55,393 nt of DNA, from contig CAZEAN010000027.1 in the NCBI GenBank assembly GCA_964510225.1, positions 1 through 55,393 on the forward strand, given 5' to 3'. Source of the DNA: CAZEAN01 sp964510225 (lineage in GTDB: Bacteria; Planctomycetota; Planctomycetia; Isosphaerales; Isosphaeraceae). The position numbers and the translations under genes are program-made. Under the pieces are notes generated by a model that saw only the letters and a list, made by a program, of their open reading frames with translations, was not told the origin of the DNA and made no database searches. Shown here piece after piece: positions 17,127 to 26,900 of the stretch; the first letter of the stretch is position 1, and the number at the start of each line of letters is the position of its first letter.

Positions 17127-18842
17127 GTGCGTCAAATCATGACGGCTCTCACGCTCATCCTGATCAACGGTGCCATCCCGACGATCGAGGCCCGGGGTCA
17201 GTCAACCTCTCAGACCGCTCCGACGGGGCGATCTGGGGAAACGGTTCCGATTCAACGAGACCCAATGTTCCAAGCGCGTTCTCCTCGACACGCGCTTCGA
17301 AATGGTCTCGATTACCTTCGCTACGGCGAGTATATGCGGGCCCTTTCCTTCTTCCGGGAAGCGGAAGCCCGAGCCAGTGAACTGAACGACCAGGAGCATC
17401 AGCAGCTCCGCGAGGCGATCGATGTAGCGCGGCAAGGGCTCCGGACACCCTCGCGTCGCAGCGGGACGCTTGTTGCTGGCCAGAGCCAAGGGATGCCGGC
17501 GCCGAGCCGCCGACGATTCTCCGCTGCAGGGGCGATTACGCTTGGCGAACCACCAGCACCCATGAGCGGTCCGATTCCAGAATCTCGAGAACTCCCAGCC
17601 TCGCCAAACCGCTTCACTGATGAAGTCGTCCTAACCAGTGCGGATGCCGCTGCTCTTCCCCCTCCTCCGATGGAGATTCCTTCCCCTCCTCAGCCCTTGA
17701 CTGAGCCCGGAGTTGCTCCCGCTCCCATCACCGAACAAAAAGAAGAGACCTCGCGTTCGAGTCGACCTTTTATCGATCAAGTCGTCCGGACAGCGAATCA
17801 AGAAAGCCCCCAACCAACTACTACACCTAGTAGGGGAATTCCGGAGGGCTTACCCCCACTTCCGGGATCATTGAACCAGAGTCGGATGATTCCCGATGAG
17901 TTACCGCCGTTGCCACCACCTGCCGATGAAGTCCTCCAACTCCGCGACTTGGGTCGAACCCCTCCGATTCAGAATCAATACGTAGAACCACCGACGACCG
18001 AGTTTCCGGCTCCAATTAGCTCTCGCCCCGTCCCTTCCCTGGCACCAACTGAAGTTCCTGCCGAATTAACCGGTGACTTGCCTCCAGCGCTGCCGGTTGA
18101 CCGCCCAAGGGCGATCAGCAACGTTGACGCTCGCGCACTGGAAACTATTCAGGACTCTGGCGTTGGCGAAAGCTATCCCGCGATGGCTGACGTCCTCCGG
18201 GAACTCGAGAACGTTGGTCCGATCGGCGAGACCTTCTTGACCCCTGAGCAAGAGGAAGAGGTGCTCCGAGAAGTCCGGAGGCTCAAGCAAGATGAGACGA
18301 CCCGGGACTTTTCGGGGGGCCTCGACCCTCTCGGAACGACTGGTCTCGAGCGCCGTGAGTCGGAGTTCCAAGACAACGCGGTTGATCTTCCTCGAGCACC
18401 GAGTCCGACCGAAGTTCGTCCGATCGTGGCGGTCCCTGTTCCGGAGGAGAACGTTCCTCTTCCGCCTCGGAGGTTCCAACCGAGCCGGAAGTATTGGGCT
18501 AGTGGGATGACGTGCCATGGCCCGCTTTACTTCCAAGATGCCGTCTTAGAACGCTATGGCCAAAGCATTGAACAAAAGCTCGGCCCAGCCGGCCACTACT
18601 TCACTTATCCTCTGGACGATCCAACACAATCACGGCAACGTGGTCAACTTCTCCAACCGTTCTTTTCTGCGGGGTTGTTTGCTGCTCAGATCGCCCTCTT
18701 TCCCTATAATGCCATTATGGACCCGCCGGGCGAAGCAGAATATGACCTCGGCTATTTCCGGCCTGGAGATAAAGTCCCGACCGACGTCATCTACCTACCG
18801 ATTTCCGGTGTCGGCCCTCCGCTCCACGGCAAGCACTATTAA
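17127..18842 (+). CDS. Proline-rich secreted protein, unknown function
   Basis: I start at the GTG at 17127 because AAGGAGG ends six bases before it; a GTG at 17082 has no such site. The 571-residue product begins with a signal peptide (about 1-25, MTALTLILINGAIPTIEARG). A helical stretch with a TPR-like look follows (about 45-100, NGLDYLRYGEYMRALSFFRE). Residues 120-450 are a long Pro/Glu/Arg-rich disordered linker with repeated LPPLP or ELPPLPP units. The last 110 residues form a compact conserved-looking domain rich in Tyr, Phe and Gly with two Cys-free hydrophobic stretches (QPFFSAGLFAAQIALFPYN). I do not recognise the domain. Envelope location is inferred. Confidence 0.78.
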   Translation: MRQIMTALTLILINGAIPTIEARGQSTSQTAPTGRSGETVPIQRDPMFQARSPRHALRNGLDYLRYGEYMRALSFFREAEARASELNDQEHQQLREAIDVARQGLRTPSRRSGTLVAGQSQGMPAPSRRRFSAAGAITLGEPPAPMSGPIPESRELPASPNRFTDEVVLTSADAAALPPPPMEIPSPPQPLTEPGVAPAPITEQKEETSRSSRPFIDQVVRTANQESPQPTTTPSRGIPEGLPPLPGSLNQSRMIPDELPPLPPPADEVLQLRDLGRTPPIQNQYVEPPTTEFPAPISSRPVPSLAPTEVPAELTGDLPPALPVDRPRAISNVDARALETIQDSGVGESYPAMADVLRELENVGPIGETFLTPEQEEEVLREVRRLKQDETTRDFSGGLDPLGTTGLERRESEFQDNAVDLPRAPSPTEVRPIVAVPVPEENVPLPPRRFQPSRKYWASGMTCHGPLYFQDAVLERYGQSIEQKLGPAGHYFTYPLDDPTQSRQRGQLLQPFFSAGLFAAQIALFPYNAIMDPPGEAEYDLGYFRPGDKVPTDVIYLPISGVGPPLHGKHY

Positions 18843-19149
18843 TCCTTGAACTTCGTGGGCTATGGACCAAATGGAGCGGTAATCGAAAACTCCCGAGTCG
18901 CTGTCCCAACGGACAGTCTCGGGAGTATTAGCGTATGTTTCAACACCATTTGAAGTCGAAAATAGGTCGTTTATGAAGATTCCGCAACGTCGTGATGAAT
19001 GGAGAAGGAAAAGTTGGGGAGACGGAAACAACACGGGTTGTCCAATTGTGTCTAATTACGTAACGTTGAAAAAGGTAAGTGATTAGAACAATACCATTCG
19101 TATTGATAATCACTCCAAATCGACGGTTTTAAACTTTGAGTCTGATCTG
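18843..19149. other. Intergenic region with strong hairpin before phoU
   Basis: The first third holds the hairpin at 18889-18926. The rest (about 18940-19149) is A+T-rich for this genome and presumably carries the phoU promoter. I see no clear -35/-10 pair and nothing that I would call a Pho box. Confidence 0.4.
18889..18926 (+). terminator. Strong two-tier hairpin after proline-rich gene
   Basis: ACTCCCGAG (18889-18897) pairs with CTCGGGAGT (18918-18926). After a small internal loop (TCG opposite T), CTGTCC (18901-18906) pairs with GGACAG (18911-18916) around CAAC. That is fifteen base pairs in all. ATTAGCG follows, with no T-run. It lies 47 bases after the stop. Confidence 0.65.
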
Positions 19150-19923
19150 ATGAGTGCTAATACGACACCCCTACAACCGATCTCTGGAGATCAGGTCTGT
19201 TTGAACCAGCATCTGATCCGTGACTTGGAGTCGCTCTGGGGCGAGGTTCTAAAATTAGCGGCGGTAGTGGAGGCGGCTTTACGATCAAGCGTTCAGGCTC
19301 TCTGTACAGGTCGTGTGGACCTCGCCAAGGATGTCCGATCTGAAGAACCCATGATTGATCGATGGCAAGTACACATTGAGCAAGAGTGTCTCCGGGTTCT
19401 TGCCATGCATCAGCCACTCGCTTCTGATCTCAGGCGAGTCACCACGGCGCTCAAAATTAGCAGCGAACTCGAACGGATGGGAGATCTCGCCGAGCACATC
19501 GCCACCCGAGCCTGCAAATTGGCGCGGAGGTCGGAAGGTGTCGCACTCCCTCCTCAGATGGAGTTTTTAGCGGTTGAGTCACTCGGACAAGTTGGTGACG
19601 CGTTCGATGCTCTTGCCAAGACCGATGCCGACCTAGCCCGTGCCGTGATCCGGGGTGATCGACAGGTCGACTACCGTCGCGGTTTGATCCTCAAAGATCT
19701 TAAGAATGCGATCCGTCGTGAACCGTCTCGGGTGAATAGTTGGCTCCATTTGATTAACACGGCACGAAACTTAGAGCGGGTTGCTGATCACGCAACCAAC
19801 GTTGCGGAAGCGGTGATCTATCTCAAAGAAGCGGCCATTTTCCGAAGGCGTGACAGCAAGCACAATTGGTCGAATCATCATCCCGATATTGACTCGAGCA
19901 CTTCTTACAGCGACGCGACATGA
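19150..19923 (+). CDS. phoU: Phosphate-signalling protein PhoU
   Basis: A 257-residue PhoU with the usual two three-helix repeats (about 25-115 and 125-220). Typical stretches are HQPLASDLRRVTTALKIS, ELERMGDLAEHI and NLERVADHATNVAEAV, each with the acidic residues that bind metal clusters in this family. PhoU links the Pst phosphate transporter to the PhoR/PhoB sensor pair. Neither pst nor phoB/phoR genes are in the window, so this copy stands alone. Its 3' end overlaps the convergent GNAT gene by 19 bases. The last 25 residues are hydrophilic and variable. Confidence 0.93.
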   Translation: MSANTTPLQPISGDQVCLNQHLIRDLESLWGEVLKLAAVVEAALRSSVQALCTGRVDLAKDVRSEEPMIDRWQVHIEQECLRVLAMHQPLASDLRRVTTALKISSELERMGDLAEHIATRACKLARRSEGVALPPQMEFLAVESLGQVGDAFDALAKTDADLARAVIRGDRQVDYRRGLILKDLKNAIRREPSRVNSWLHLINTARNLERVADHATNVAEAVIYLKEAAIFRRRDSKHNWSNHHPDIDSSTSYSDAT

Positions 19924-20882
19924 ACGGCCCGGCGGTTAAAGGCCTCAAATCCGACTCTCTCATAAAGCTTCACTGCCGGGGTATTGCGGACGTCGACGGC
20001 GAGTTCGAGCGAATCGGCCAAGGGCTGGACCGTCTCGAATGCGTGGGCCATCGCCACTTGCCCGAGTCCTCTCCCCCGAGCCTCAGGCGTTAATCCGAAG
20101 TAGGAAACCTCCCAAGAACTGGAGGGACCTGGGCTTAAGATAACAATGGCGGATGCTTTAGGGTCATCGGGTAGGGAACCGATCTGCCATCGACGCGGGT
20201 CAAACCCCTGTTGAGAGCGATGAGCTTCGAGGAGATTCTCTGGGCCCCGGAGGATTTCGAGCTCGGGCATATCTAAGCTGCCGACGTAAGTCCTGAGGAG
20301 CGCCTGCGCAAATTCCTCTTCTGAGACTTCCGCAAGTGATTTCCAATGAAATCGCGTGAGAGAGTCTGGAAGTTCCACGATTGGTTCGGTCGAACGCCGG
20401 AGGTAGATCAGGTCAGTCGCGTAGGGAAGTCCGGCACGATCCAGATCCCTTGAGACGTGTCGAGGGGCCTCAGGATCAACAAGCGCTTGAGCGAGGAGAC
20501 TTCCTCGATGTCGATAGTCCTCCATCGCCTTCTGGACCAACCGAACCGCAAGGAGCCGTGAGAAACTCCAGCGCGAGAGTTCGGGAGGCCAGATTGCGAC
20601 CGTTCGTCCCGGGAGCCCTTGGGTCATCATCGCGCCGAGGATCCGTTTTCCACGTCGAGCGATCCAGAGGCCCTCAAGATCAAGCTCTCCCCGAGCGGCC
20701 TGACCAAGGATCCGCTCCATAATCTCCGGTCGGATTGTCCCAGGTACCTGTCGGTACAATACGGACAACGCTCCGAGGCGGTCGGGGATCGGGCATCGGC
20801 AAATCTCGATCGAGTGCCAACGACCCTGATTTTCCCTCGATTGTACTGAAACACCTCGGACCGGCTTCATGATTACCAACAT
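19905..20882 (-). CDS. GNAT family N-acetyltransferase
   Basis: A protein of about 325 residues with a C-terminal GNAT acetyltransferase domain. The acetyl-CoA motif A is LTPEARGRGLGQVAMAHAF, followed by LELAVDVRNTPAVKLYERVGF, a textbook motif B. The N-terminal half (about 1-180) looks like a degenerate second GNAT copy, with GRTVAIWPPELS and a helix of MEDYRHRGSLLAQALV type. The start is uncertain: ATGs at 20882 and 20870 and a longer one at 20927 are all in frame, and the first has GGGG about ten bases upstream. Substrate unknown. It diverges from the ECF sigma gene and overlaps phoU at the tails. Confidence 0.82.
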   Translation of the reverse strand: MLVIMKPVRGVSVQSRENQGRWHSIEICRCPIPDRLGALSVLYRQVPGTIRPEIMERILGQAARGELDLEGLWIARRGKRILGAMMTQGLPGRTVAIWPPELSRWSFSRLLAVRLVQKAMEDYRHRGSLLAQALVDPEAPRHVSRDLDRAGLPYATDLIYLRRSTEPIVELPDSLTRFHWKSLAEVSEEEFAQALLRTYVGSLDMPELEILRGPENLLEAHRSQQGFDPRRWQIGSLPDDPKASAIVILSPGPSSSWEVSYFGLTPEARGRGLGQVAMAHAFETVQPLADSLELAVDVRNTPAVKLYERVGFEAFNRRAVHVASL

Positions 20883-20968
20883 TTTTGAGCCCCAATCCAA
20901 CAAAAGGACCGCTCGTCCTCGTATCAAAAGGTACTATGCGAGCGCAGAACAACGTTCAATTTCGAACG

Positions 20969-20975
20969 GGAACTT
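20969..20975 (+). promoter_or_regulatory. ECF-type -35 element candidate
   Basis: GGAACTT is the consensus -35 of many ECF sigma factor promoters. It lies 51 bases before the sigma gene start, so the gene may control itself. The -10 region is not clear. Confidence 0.28.
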
Positions 20976-21025
20976 CGAGAATCGACCTCATCCCACCGTT
21001 TTCCTCGCGTGACGAGTCTGCAACG

Positions 21026-21676
21026 ATGGACGAGCCTCACCTTGAGGGGGATGCTCGCCTGGTTGAGCGTGCGCGCGATGGCGACGAGGAAGCGTTTGCA
21101 ACCCTGGTATCACGTTATGATCGAGCACTTTTGCGCGTGCTGACCAGGCTCGTCCGAGACCGTGAGTTGGCTCGTGACTTAGCCCAAGAGACCCTATGGA
21201 AAGTATATCATTGCCTCGATCGTTTCGATACGAGTCGGCGTTTTGGCCCATGGCTTTTCCGGATCGCCGTTAACCTCGGTCTTGACCAACTCCGTCGTAA
21301 AAACATGCCGACGACGACGGACCTCGATCGCCACTTGGATGGTGCCCACTCCGACCGGAGGTCCCGGCTTGCTGAACCGACGGAACCCGATCCCAGAACC
21401 CGCGATGAGTTGATCCAGGAGATTCGCTTTGTGATCGATCAGCTCCCGATCGCTTACAGAACGATCTTGATCTTACGGGATCTCGAAGGGTTCTCATCAG
21501 CGGAGGTAGCGACGATCGTCAAACGCAGGGAAGCAACCGTCCGTTGGCGGCTTGCAAAGGCCCGAGAGCAGTTCCGAAAGCTCTGGGAGTCTCGGGAACG
21601 AGTCGAGGGAGGCGAAGAAAGCAGCTCTATACTTCGTCAAGTCGCAGCAGCGACGGAGGAATCCGATGGCAATTAA
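21026..21676 (+). CDS. ECF RNA polymerase sigma factor
   Basis: A 216-residue sigma-70 family ECF factor, starting at 21026 (MDEPHLEGD). Longer in-frame starts would add a poorly conserved tail that runs into the divergent GNAT promoter region. Region 2 covers about 10-85 (FATLVSRYDRALLRVL, DLAQETLWKVYHCLDRFD, WLFRIAVNLGLDQLRRK). Region 4 covers about 130-185 (IDQLPIAYRTILILRDLEGFSSAEVA, then VRWRLAKAREQFRKLW). The linker holds an Asp/Arg-rich stretch. Its end overlaps the next gene, a zinc-finger anti-sigma candidate, by 11 bases, the standard layout for a sigma/anti-sigma pair. Confidence 0.92.
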   Translation: MDEPHLEGDARLVERARDGDEEAFATLVSRYDRALLRVLTRLVRDRELARDLAQETLWKVYHCLDRFDTSRRFGPWLFRIAVNLGLDQLRRKNMPTTTDLDRHLDGAHSDRRSRLAEPTEPDPRTRDELIQEIRFVIDQLPIAYRTILILRDLEGFSSAEVATIVKRREATVRWRLAKAREQFRKLWESRERVEGGEESSSILRQVAAATEESDGN

Positions 21677-22253
21677 GTCGTGCCAATGGGTCCGACGTCG
21701 GCTCCCGTTGGTTGTGGGCGGCGATCGAATTGGGAGCGATCACCGACACGTCGATCGTCATCTCGTCCGTTGTCCGTCGTGCCGTGCCCACTTGGAAGCA
21801 CTCCAGAACAGCCAGCAAGTCCTCAGAGAGTTTGCAAGTGCTTCTGAACCGCTCGATCAAGGTCCGCTTTGGCCCGAACTCTCAGTTCGGCTCCACGAGA
21901 GTGCTCGACCACGGCAAGCAACTGCCTGGGGCTTTGAAAGCCGACGCCCCTGGATTTGGCCGTTGGTCGGATTGGCGGCGGGAATCTTGGTCGCCTCGTC
22001 GATCATCAGTTGGGATTCCGTCGGCGATCGCCAGGTTAAGCAGCTCTTCGACGAGTTTGCCGAGTTCGACCTCTTCGCCAATCCCGATGAGCCGAGGCTC
22101 CTAAAGCCCGAAGACCTTGATCACTTCGGAGACCCCCCTGCCCGGCGAGTACGCCCTCAGCAACGCAGCTCGCCCCAACGCAATCGCCAGACAGCCTTCG
22201 ACACCGGCCTCAGTCGACCCCGAGGGAGCGATGATTCGGATTCGATCCGCTGA
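21666..22253 (+). CDS. Putative anti-sigma factor with zinc-finger HxxxCxxC
   Basis: I start at 21666 because GGAGGAA lies just upstream and the ATG sits inside the 3' end of the sigma gene. The 195-residue protein has the ZAS motif His32-x3-Cys36-x2-Cys39 (HLVRCPSC), which usually binds the ECF factor in the cytoplasm. A single membrane helix follows at about 96-116 (PWIWPLVGLAAGILVASSII). The outside part is only about 80 residues, acidic then Arg/Gln-rich, with no sensory domain that I recognise. The family predicts that it holds the sigma factor inactive at the membrane until a signal releases it. Confidence 0.82.
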   Translation: MAIKSCQWVRRRLPLVVGGDRIGSDHRHVDRHLVRCPSCRAHLEALQNSQQVLREFASASEPLDQGPLWPELSVRLHESARPRQATAWGFESRRPWIWPLVGLAAGILVASSIISWDSVGDRQVKQLFDEFAEFDLFANPDEPRLLKPEDLDHFGDPPARRVRPQQRSSPQRNRQTAFDTGLSRPRGSDDSDSIR

Positions 22254-22268
22254 AGGACGCTACTTTGG

Positions 22269-22285
22269 GTTGCTTAAAAAGCAAC
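22269..22285 (+). terminator. Hairpin after sigma/anti-sigma pair
   Basis: GTTGCTT (22269-22275) pairs perfectly with AAGCAAC (22279-22285) around AAA, sixteen bases after the anti-sigma stop. On the minus strand the hairpin includes a run of five T. Confidence 0.45.
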
Positions 22286-22320
22286 GATTCGAGATCTCAA
22301 GGAATCCAATAGTCGTGACG

Positions 22321-22379
22321 AGACGGAATGTATGAGAGCACGAACATGTAAGGCGTTTGAATGCTCAACCATTCCGTCT
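22321..22379. terminator. Inverted repeat between convergent genes
   Basis: AGACGGAATG (22321-22330) pairs perfectly with CATTCCGTCT (22370-22379), a ten-base stem. Inside it TGAGAGCA and TGCTCA can pair with a two-base bulge. It sits midway between the anti-sigma gene and the small membrane-protein gene and is probably a two-way transcription end. Confidence 0.5.
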
Positions 22380-22469
22380 TCCTTGGGCGATTATCTTACG
22401 CATGAGTCCTAGCAGTTACGACTGTCGTATGATACGCATCGTCTCCGGAGTTTAATAAGGGCCCGGACC

Positions 22470-22970
22470 TTACGCTTCGGGTGGTCCTGCCCAGCGGTAG
22501 TAGTTGTCGTACTCGAAAGTGCGGAGTCCGGCGGTCGAGTTGTTGGTGTAAGTCACGCGGATCCGATAGATCTTGAACGATCCATTCCAGTAGTACGGTG
22601 CGATGAGTGCGACGCCGGCGGGGTCAGATTGGGGCTCGGCGCTGGGATCGCCGAGAAGCTCTTCAACCCGAGCTCGGTCGATAGTCGGAACCTCTGCGAT
22701 ATCTCCCTCGGAGTCATCCACTGCGGCTTCACTCGACTCCATGAGATCATCGAGACTTTCGAAGGCTGCTCGGCTCTGGTAGATCGCCAGATATTCAATC
22801 CCCCCCGCTGCAACCAAGGCAATGAGAATCACGAAGGTAATGATCTTTCGGATCGGGGAGACCCCCTTCTTGGGAGGGGTGGTTGAGTCTGCGGCCGGTG
22901 CGGTTTGGCCGTCTTCGGGGTTAATGGTTTCGTTTTCATCCGGGGTCGCGGGGTTGGGGTCGGTCGACAT
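22470..22970 (-). CDS. Small single-pass membrane protein, unknown function
   Basis: A 166-residue protein that I do not recognise. Residues 1-40 are Pro/Thr/Glu-rich and probably disordered in the cytoplasm. A membrane helix spans about 42-63 (IRKIITFVILIALVAAGGIEYLAIY). The rest is an acidic linker and a C-terminal part with Tyr-rich beta-like strands (YYWNGSFKIYRIRVTYTN). CTGGAG lies about six bases before the ATG. It stands 158 bases downstream of nnrE on the same strand, and may share its transcript. Its place beside the sigma/anti-sigma unit may be chance. Confidence 0.7.
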   Translation of the reverse strand: MSTDPNPATPDENETINPEDGQTAPAADSTTPPKKGVSPIRKIITFVILIALVAAGGIEYLAIYQSRAAFESLDDLMESSEAAVDDSEGDIAEVPTIDRARVEELLGDPSAEPQSDPAGVALIAPYYWNGSFKIYRIRVTYTNNSTAGLRTFEYDNYYRWAGPPEA

Positions 22971-23128
22971 CGTCTACTCCAGGGAGGATCGTTAATCGGG
23001 ATCGATGAAGGGGATCTGGCTCAAGAAATCGAGCGTGCCCACGGTACACCGGGAGACGTTTCGCCGCAACAACTGAGAGACCCCTGATTGGTGTTGAACA
23101 GTTGTCGAAGTCACGGATCTTCAACCGC

Positions 23129-23806
23129 TCAGCCCTGCAAGAATGGTCGGAGGGCGGCTCGGGGGAGTCCGATCTCAACGACTTCGACCGCGCCCGTCCA
23201 AGCGGCCGAGCCCTCAGTGTCGAACCCTTTCTTCCGGGCGACAAAACTAGCCGTCACTGTTGCCTGCACTGCGATCCCCAGTGGAAGACCAGTGTCACAA
23301 TCGAGGCCAGAAGGCATGTCGAGGGCGAGGATTGGACACGGGGCTTCATTGATCTTGCTGATCCAATCGAAGAGTCGTCCTTCGACAGGTCGGGTCAGCC
23401 CCGTCCCCAACAAACCATCAACGATCCAATCGGTCTCCTGGAGGTAATCGGAGGGATCGCTCTCTTGATTATCGTGGATCATCGGGATTCCCGATTTCTC
23501 AATCACGTTGTGTTGGATTGCCGCGTCGCCAGTGAAACTGCCGGGCGCTGACGTCCAGATCAACCGGACCCGCCATCCCCTGCAATCGAGATGTCGCGCG
23601 AGGACCGCGCCATCAGCGCCATTGCTCCCACGACCAGCGACCACCGTGACTCGTTTCGGCTCGTCGCCGGCTCGTCGTCGTAGGACCTCGGCAGCTCCTC
23701 GGCCAGCGTTCTCCATCAAACAGAGCGTCGGCAACCCAAACTCCTGAACAGCTTGGACATCCAGTGATCTGACCTCAGCACGGGAGAGCGATCGTATCAG
23801 GACCAT
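23129..23806 (-). CDS. nnrE: NAD(P)H-hydrate epimerase NnrE (YjeF N-terminal domain only)
   Basis: A 225-residue epimerase domain that interconverts S and R forms of damaged, hydrated NAD(P)H for repair. It keeps MENAGRGAAEV (31-41), VVAGRGSNGADGAVLARHL (55-73), VDGLLGTGLTRPVEG (129-143) and ALDMPSGLDCDTG (161-173). The phosphate-binding loop normally reads GxGNNGGDG; here it reads GRGSNGADG. The C-terminal ADP/ATP-dependent dehydratase half (NnrD), often fused, is absent and not in the window. The gene diverges from the propeller-protein gene. Confidence 0.9.
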   Translation of the reverse strand: MVLIRSLSRAEVRSLDVQAVQEFGLPTLCLMENAGRGAAEVLRRRAGDEPKRVTVVAGRGSNGADGAVLARHLDCRGWRVRLIWTSAPGSFTGDAAIQHNVIEKSGIPMIHDNQESDPSDYLQETDWIVDGLLGTGLTRPVEGRLFDWISKINEAPCPILALDMPSGLDCDTGLPLGIAVQATVTASFVARKKGFDTEGSAAWTGAVEVVEIGLPRAALRPFLQG

Positions 23807-23994
23807 TTATTCTTCCCAATCTGTGAAAAATTCCCAGACCCTCTGGATTCTCAAACCCATCTCTGATGTAATTCGATGAGTCACGGCCCGAAAGAACAAG
23901 CGATTGATTGGTCGGTTGGGGGGCTGGGTTGGCTTGGCTTGAGCTTTTCCAAGTGAGCCATTCATCATCACGGATCGGAAGGGGAGTTCACAAC

Positions 23995-26900
23995 GTGTTG
24001 CGCCGTTCTCAACTCTGGAATCAAGGCCGAGTCCTCAAACTCGCCTTGGCGTTGGTTGTCTCGGTCGGGCTTCCCGGCTCGATCGGCCGGTCCCAAGAAT
24101 CAAAGCAAGATGAGACGCTCGATGAGATTTTGAAGCAACTTGAAGCGCTTCGGACGCAGGTGGAGTTACTCCGGAATGAGGCATCGGGAACCGCAGACGC
24201 GACAGAGTTGACCACCGGGCTGCTGCCAAGTGATTGGGTGGAGCAGTTCAATTGGCGACCGATCGGTCCGGCGAACATGGGAGGCCGGATCACAGCCCTC
24301 TCGGTTTATGAGGCGGATCCGAACATCTACTGGGTGGCCACAGCATCGGGGGGACTCCTGAAGACCGAGAACAATGGGGTGACCTTCGACCACCAGTTCG
24401 ATCATGAGGAGACGGTTTCGATCGGTGATGTCTGTGTCGCCCAGAGCGATCCGGAGATCGTCTGGGTCGGAACCGGTGAAAACAATCCCAGGAACTCGGT
24501 CTCGTACGGCAATGGTGTCTACAAGTCCACAGACGGCGGTGAGACGTGGACGAACATGGGTTTGGAGGCGACTTACCAGACAGGGCGGATTGTGGTTCAC
24601 CCCACCAATCCCGAGATTGTCTATGTCGGCGCAATGGGACGTCTCTATGGCCCCAATGAAGACCGAGGGCTCTACAAGACCACCGATGGGGGCGAAACTT
24701 GGGAAAAGGTGCTCTACATCGATGAGGAGACAGGCATCATCGACGTCGAGATGCACCCGAGTGATCCCGACACAATGATCGTTGCCACCTGGCAGGTCCG
24801 CCGCGACGGTTTCGACTCGTTTGTCAGTACCGACGACGAAGTCGAGATCGAGGATGGCTATGATAGCTACGACCCGATTGTGAAGTGGGGTCCCGGAAGT
24901 GGACTCCACAAGACGACCGACGGAGGGAAGACCTGGACGGAACTCACCGAGGGCCTTCCGACGAGCAACCTCGGTCGGATGGACGTTGATTACTATGGCA
25001 AAGACCCCGACGTCGTCTACGCGATCATCGATTGTGAAGGTATCGGTAAAGGTACCCCTCCCAGTCGGTCCTACTTAGGCCTTCGGGGTCGTGACAGTGA
25101 TGACGGTGTGGTTGTCCAAACGGTAGTCGAAAAAGGCCCCGCCGCTGCCGCCGAGATCAAAGAGGGGGATCTCATAATAGCCGCGGGTGGTGAGGAGTTC
25201 ACCAAAGCACAAGAGCTGGTTGATTGGACCTTGAAGCAAGAGGTCGGCGACGAGGTCACGCTCAAGATCAAGCGCGATGAAGAGACAATTGAGGCCAAGG
25301 TCACAATCCAAGATCGACCATACGGGGTTGTCCCTGACAGTGGATCGAGATCCTCGTTCCGCTATTCACTCCGATTCTTTGTCGGAGGTGATGTAGAAGA
25401 CGTCGAAGACGGTGATGGGGTCCGAGTCACTCAACTTTTTGGTGGCTTCAACGGAGCAGAGGCTGGATTGGAAGCCGATGACTTGATCGTCGAAGTCGAT
25501 GGCGAGAAGCTCATCGACACCGAACAGTTGGAGGAGCGAATTCGATTCGGCAAGGACCGGGAGACATTCCCGATCAAAGTGAAGCGAGGCGACGAAGATC
25601 TCGAACTTGAATTCACGCTCTTGCCTGCGGAAGGGACCTTGACGCGCCCCTACTTCGAGAGGCTTGGAGGACAACGGGCCAACATCCAGGATCAACAAGG
25701 CCCCGATGCCTTTGAATACGGTGGGGTGTATCGATCGGCCGACGGTGGCGAATCCTGGGAACGGATCAACAGTATCAACCCTCGGCCGATGTATTTCAGC
25801 CAGATCCGCGTCGATCCAAGTGACGAGCAGAATATCTATGTCCTTGGGGTCAACCTCCGACAATCAACCGACGGTGGTAAGACGTTTGAAGGTGACTCCG
25901 CGAGTCGCGTCCACTCAGATCACCACGCGTTGTGGATTGATCCCAATGACGGTCGTCATCTCCGTCTCGGCTGTGATGGTGGCGTTTACGTCTCCTATGA
26001 CCGAGCGGACCATTGGGAACACCTGAATCAATCCGCGATCGCTCAGTTCTATCATGTCACCGTCGATACCCGAGCACCTTACCGGGTGTACGGTGGTCTT
26101 CAAGACAACGGTAGCTGGGGTGGACCGAGCCGATCGCTCGAAGGCGCGGGTCCGATCAATGCCGACTGGTTCAGTGTCAGCTTCGGTGATGGTTTTGTCT
26201 GTCGGGTTGATCCCTTCGATCCCGACATCGTTTATACCGAGAGCCAGAATGGATTCATGGGGCGGACGAACCTGAAGACAGGTGACCGTACATCGATCGG
26301 GCCGAATTCCGACTCAGAGAAGGAATTTCAATTCAACTGGGAGAACCCATTCATCCTCTCTAGTCACAACCCCGGCATTTTCTACACGGCGGGAAACTAC
26401 GTCTTTCGGTCGCTAAATCGTGGTGATGACCTCCGGGTGATCTCGCCGCCGATCAATCGGACTCCTCGAGGAACTGGGACGGCAGTCGGCGAGTCGCCTC
26501 TGACCCCGGAGATCCTCTGGGCAGGAACCGACGACGGTAACCTCTGGGTTACCAAGGACGGCGGGACCAACTGGGAGAACGTCGCTGAGAAGGTGGGACT
26601 CCCTGGCCCTCGTTGGGTTTCGACAATCGAGCCCTCGCGGTTCAGCGAAGGTCGCTGCTATGTCGCTTTTGATGCCCACCGCTCCGATGACGACAAGCCG
26701 TACCTCTATGTCACGGAAGACTTCGGCGCCACCTGGAAGTCACTGAGCGACGACCTTCCGCGGGGTTCTACTCGATGCCTCCGAGAAGATCCCAAGAACG
26801 AGGATCTACTCTTAGCAGGAACCGAGTTCGCCGTCTGGGCCTCGATCGACCGTGGGGAATCCTGGACGAAACTGAACAACAACCTCCCGACTGTTGCAGT

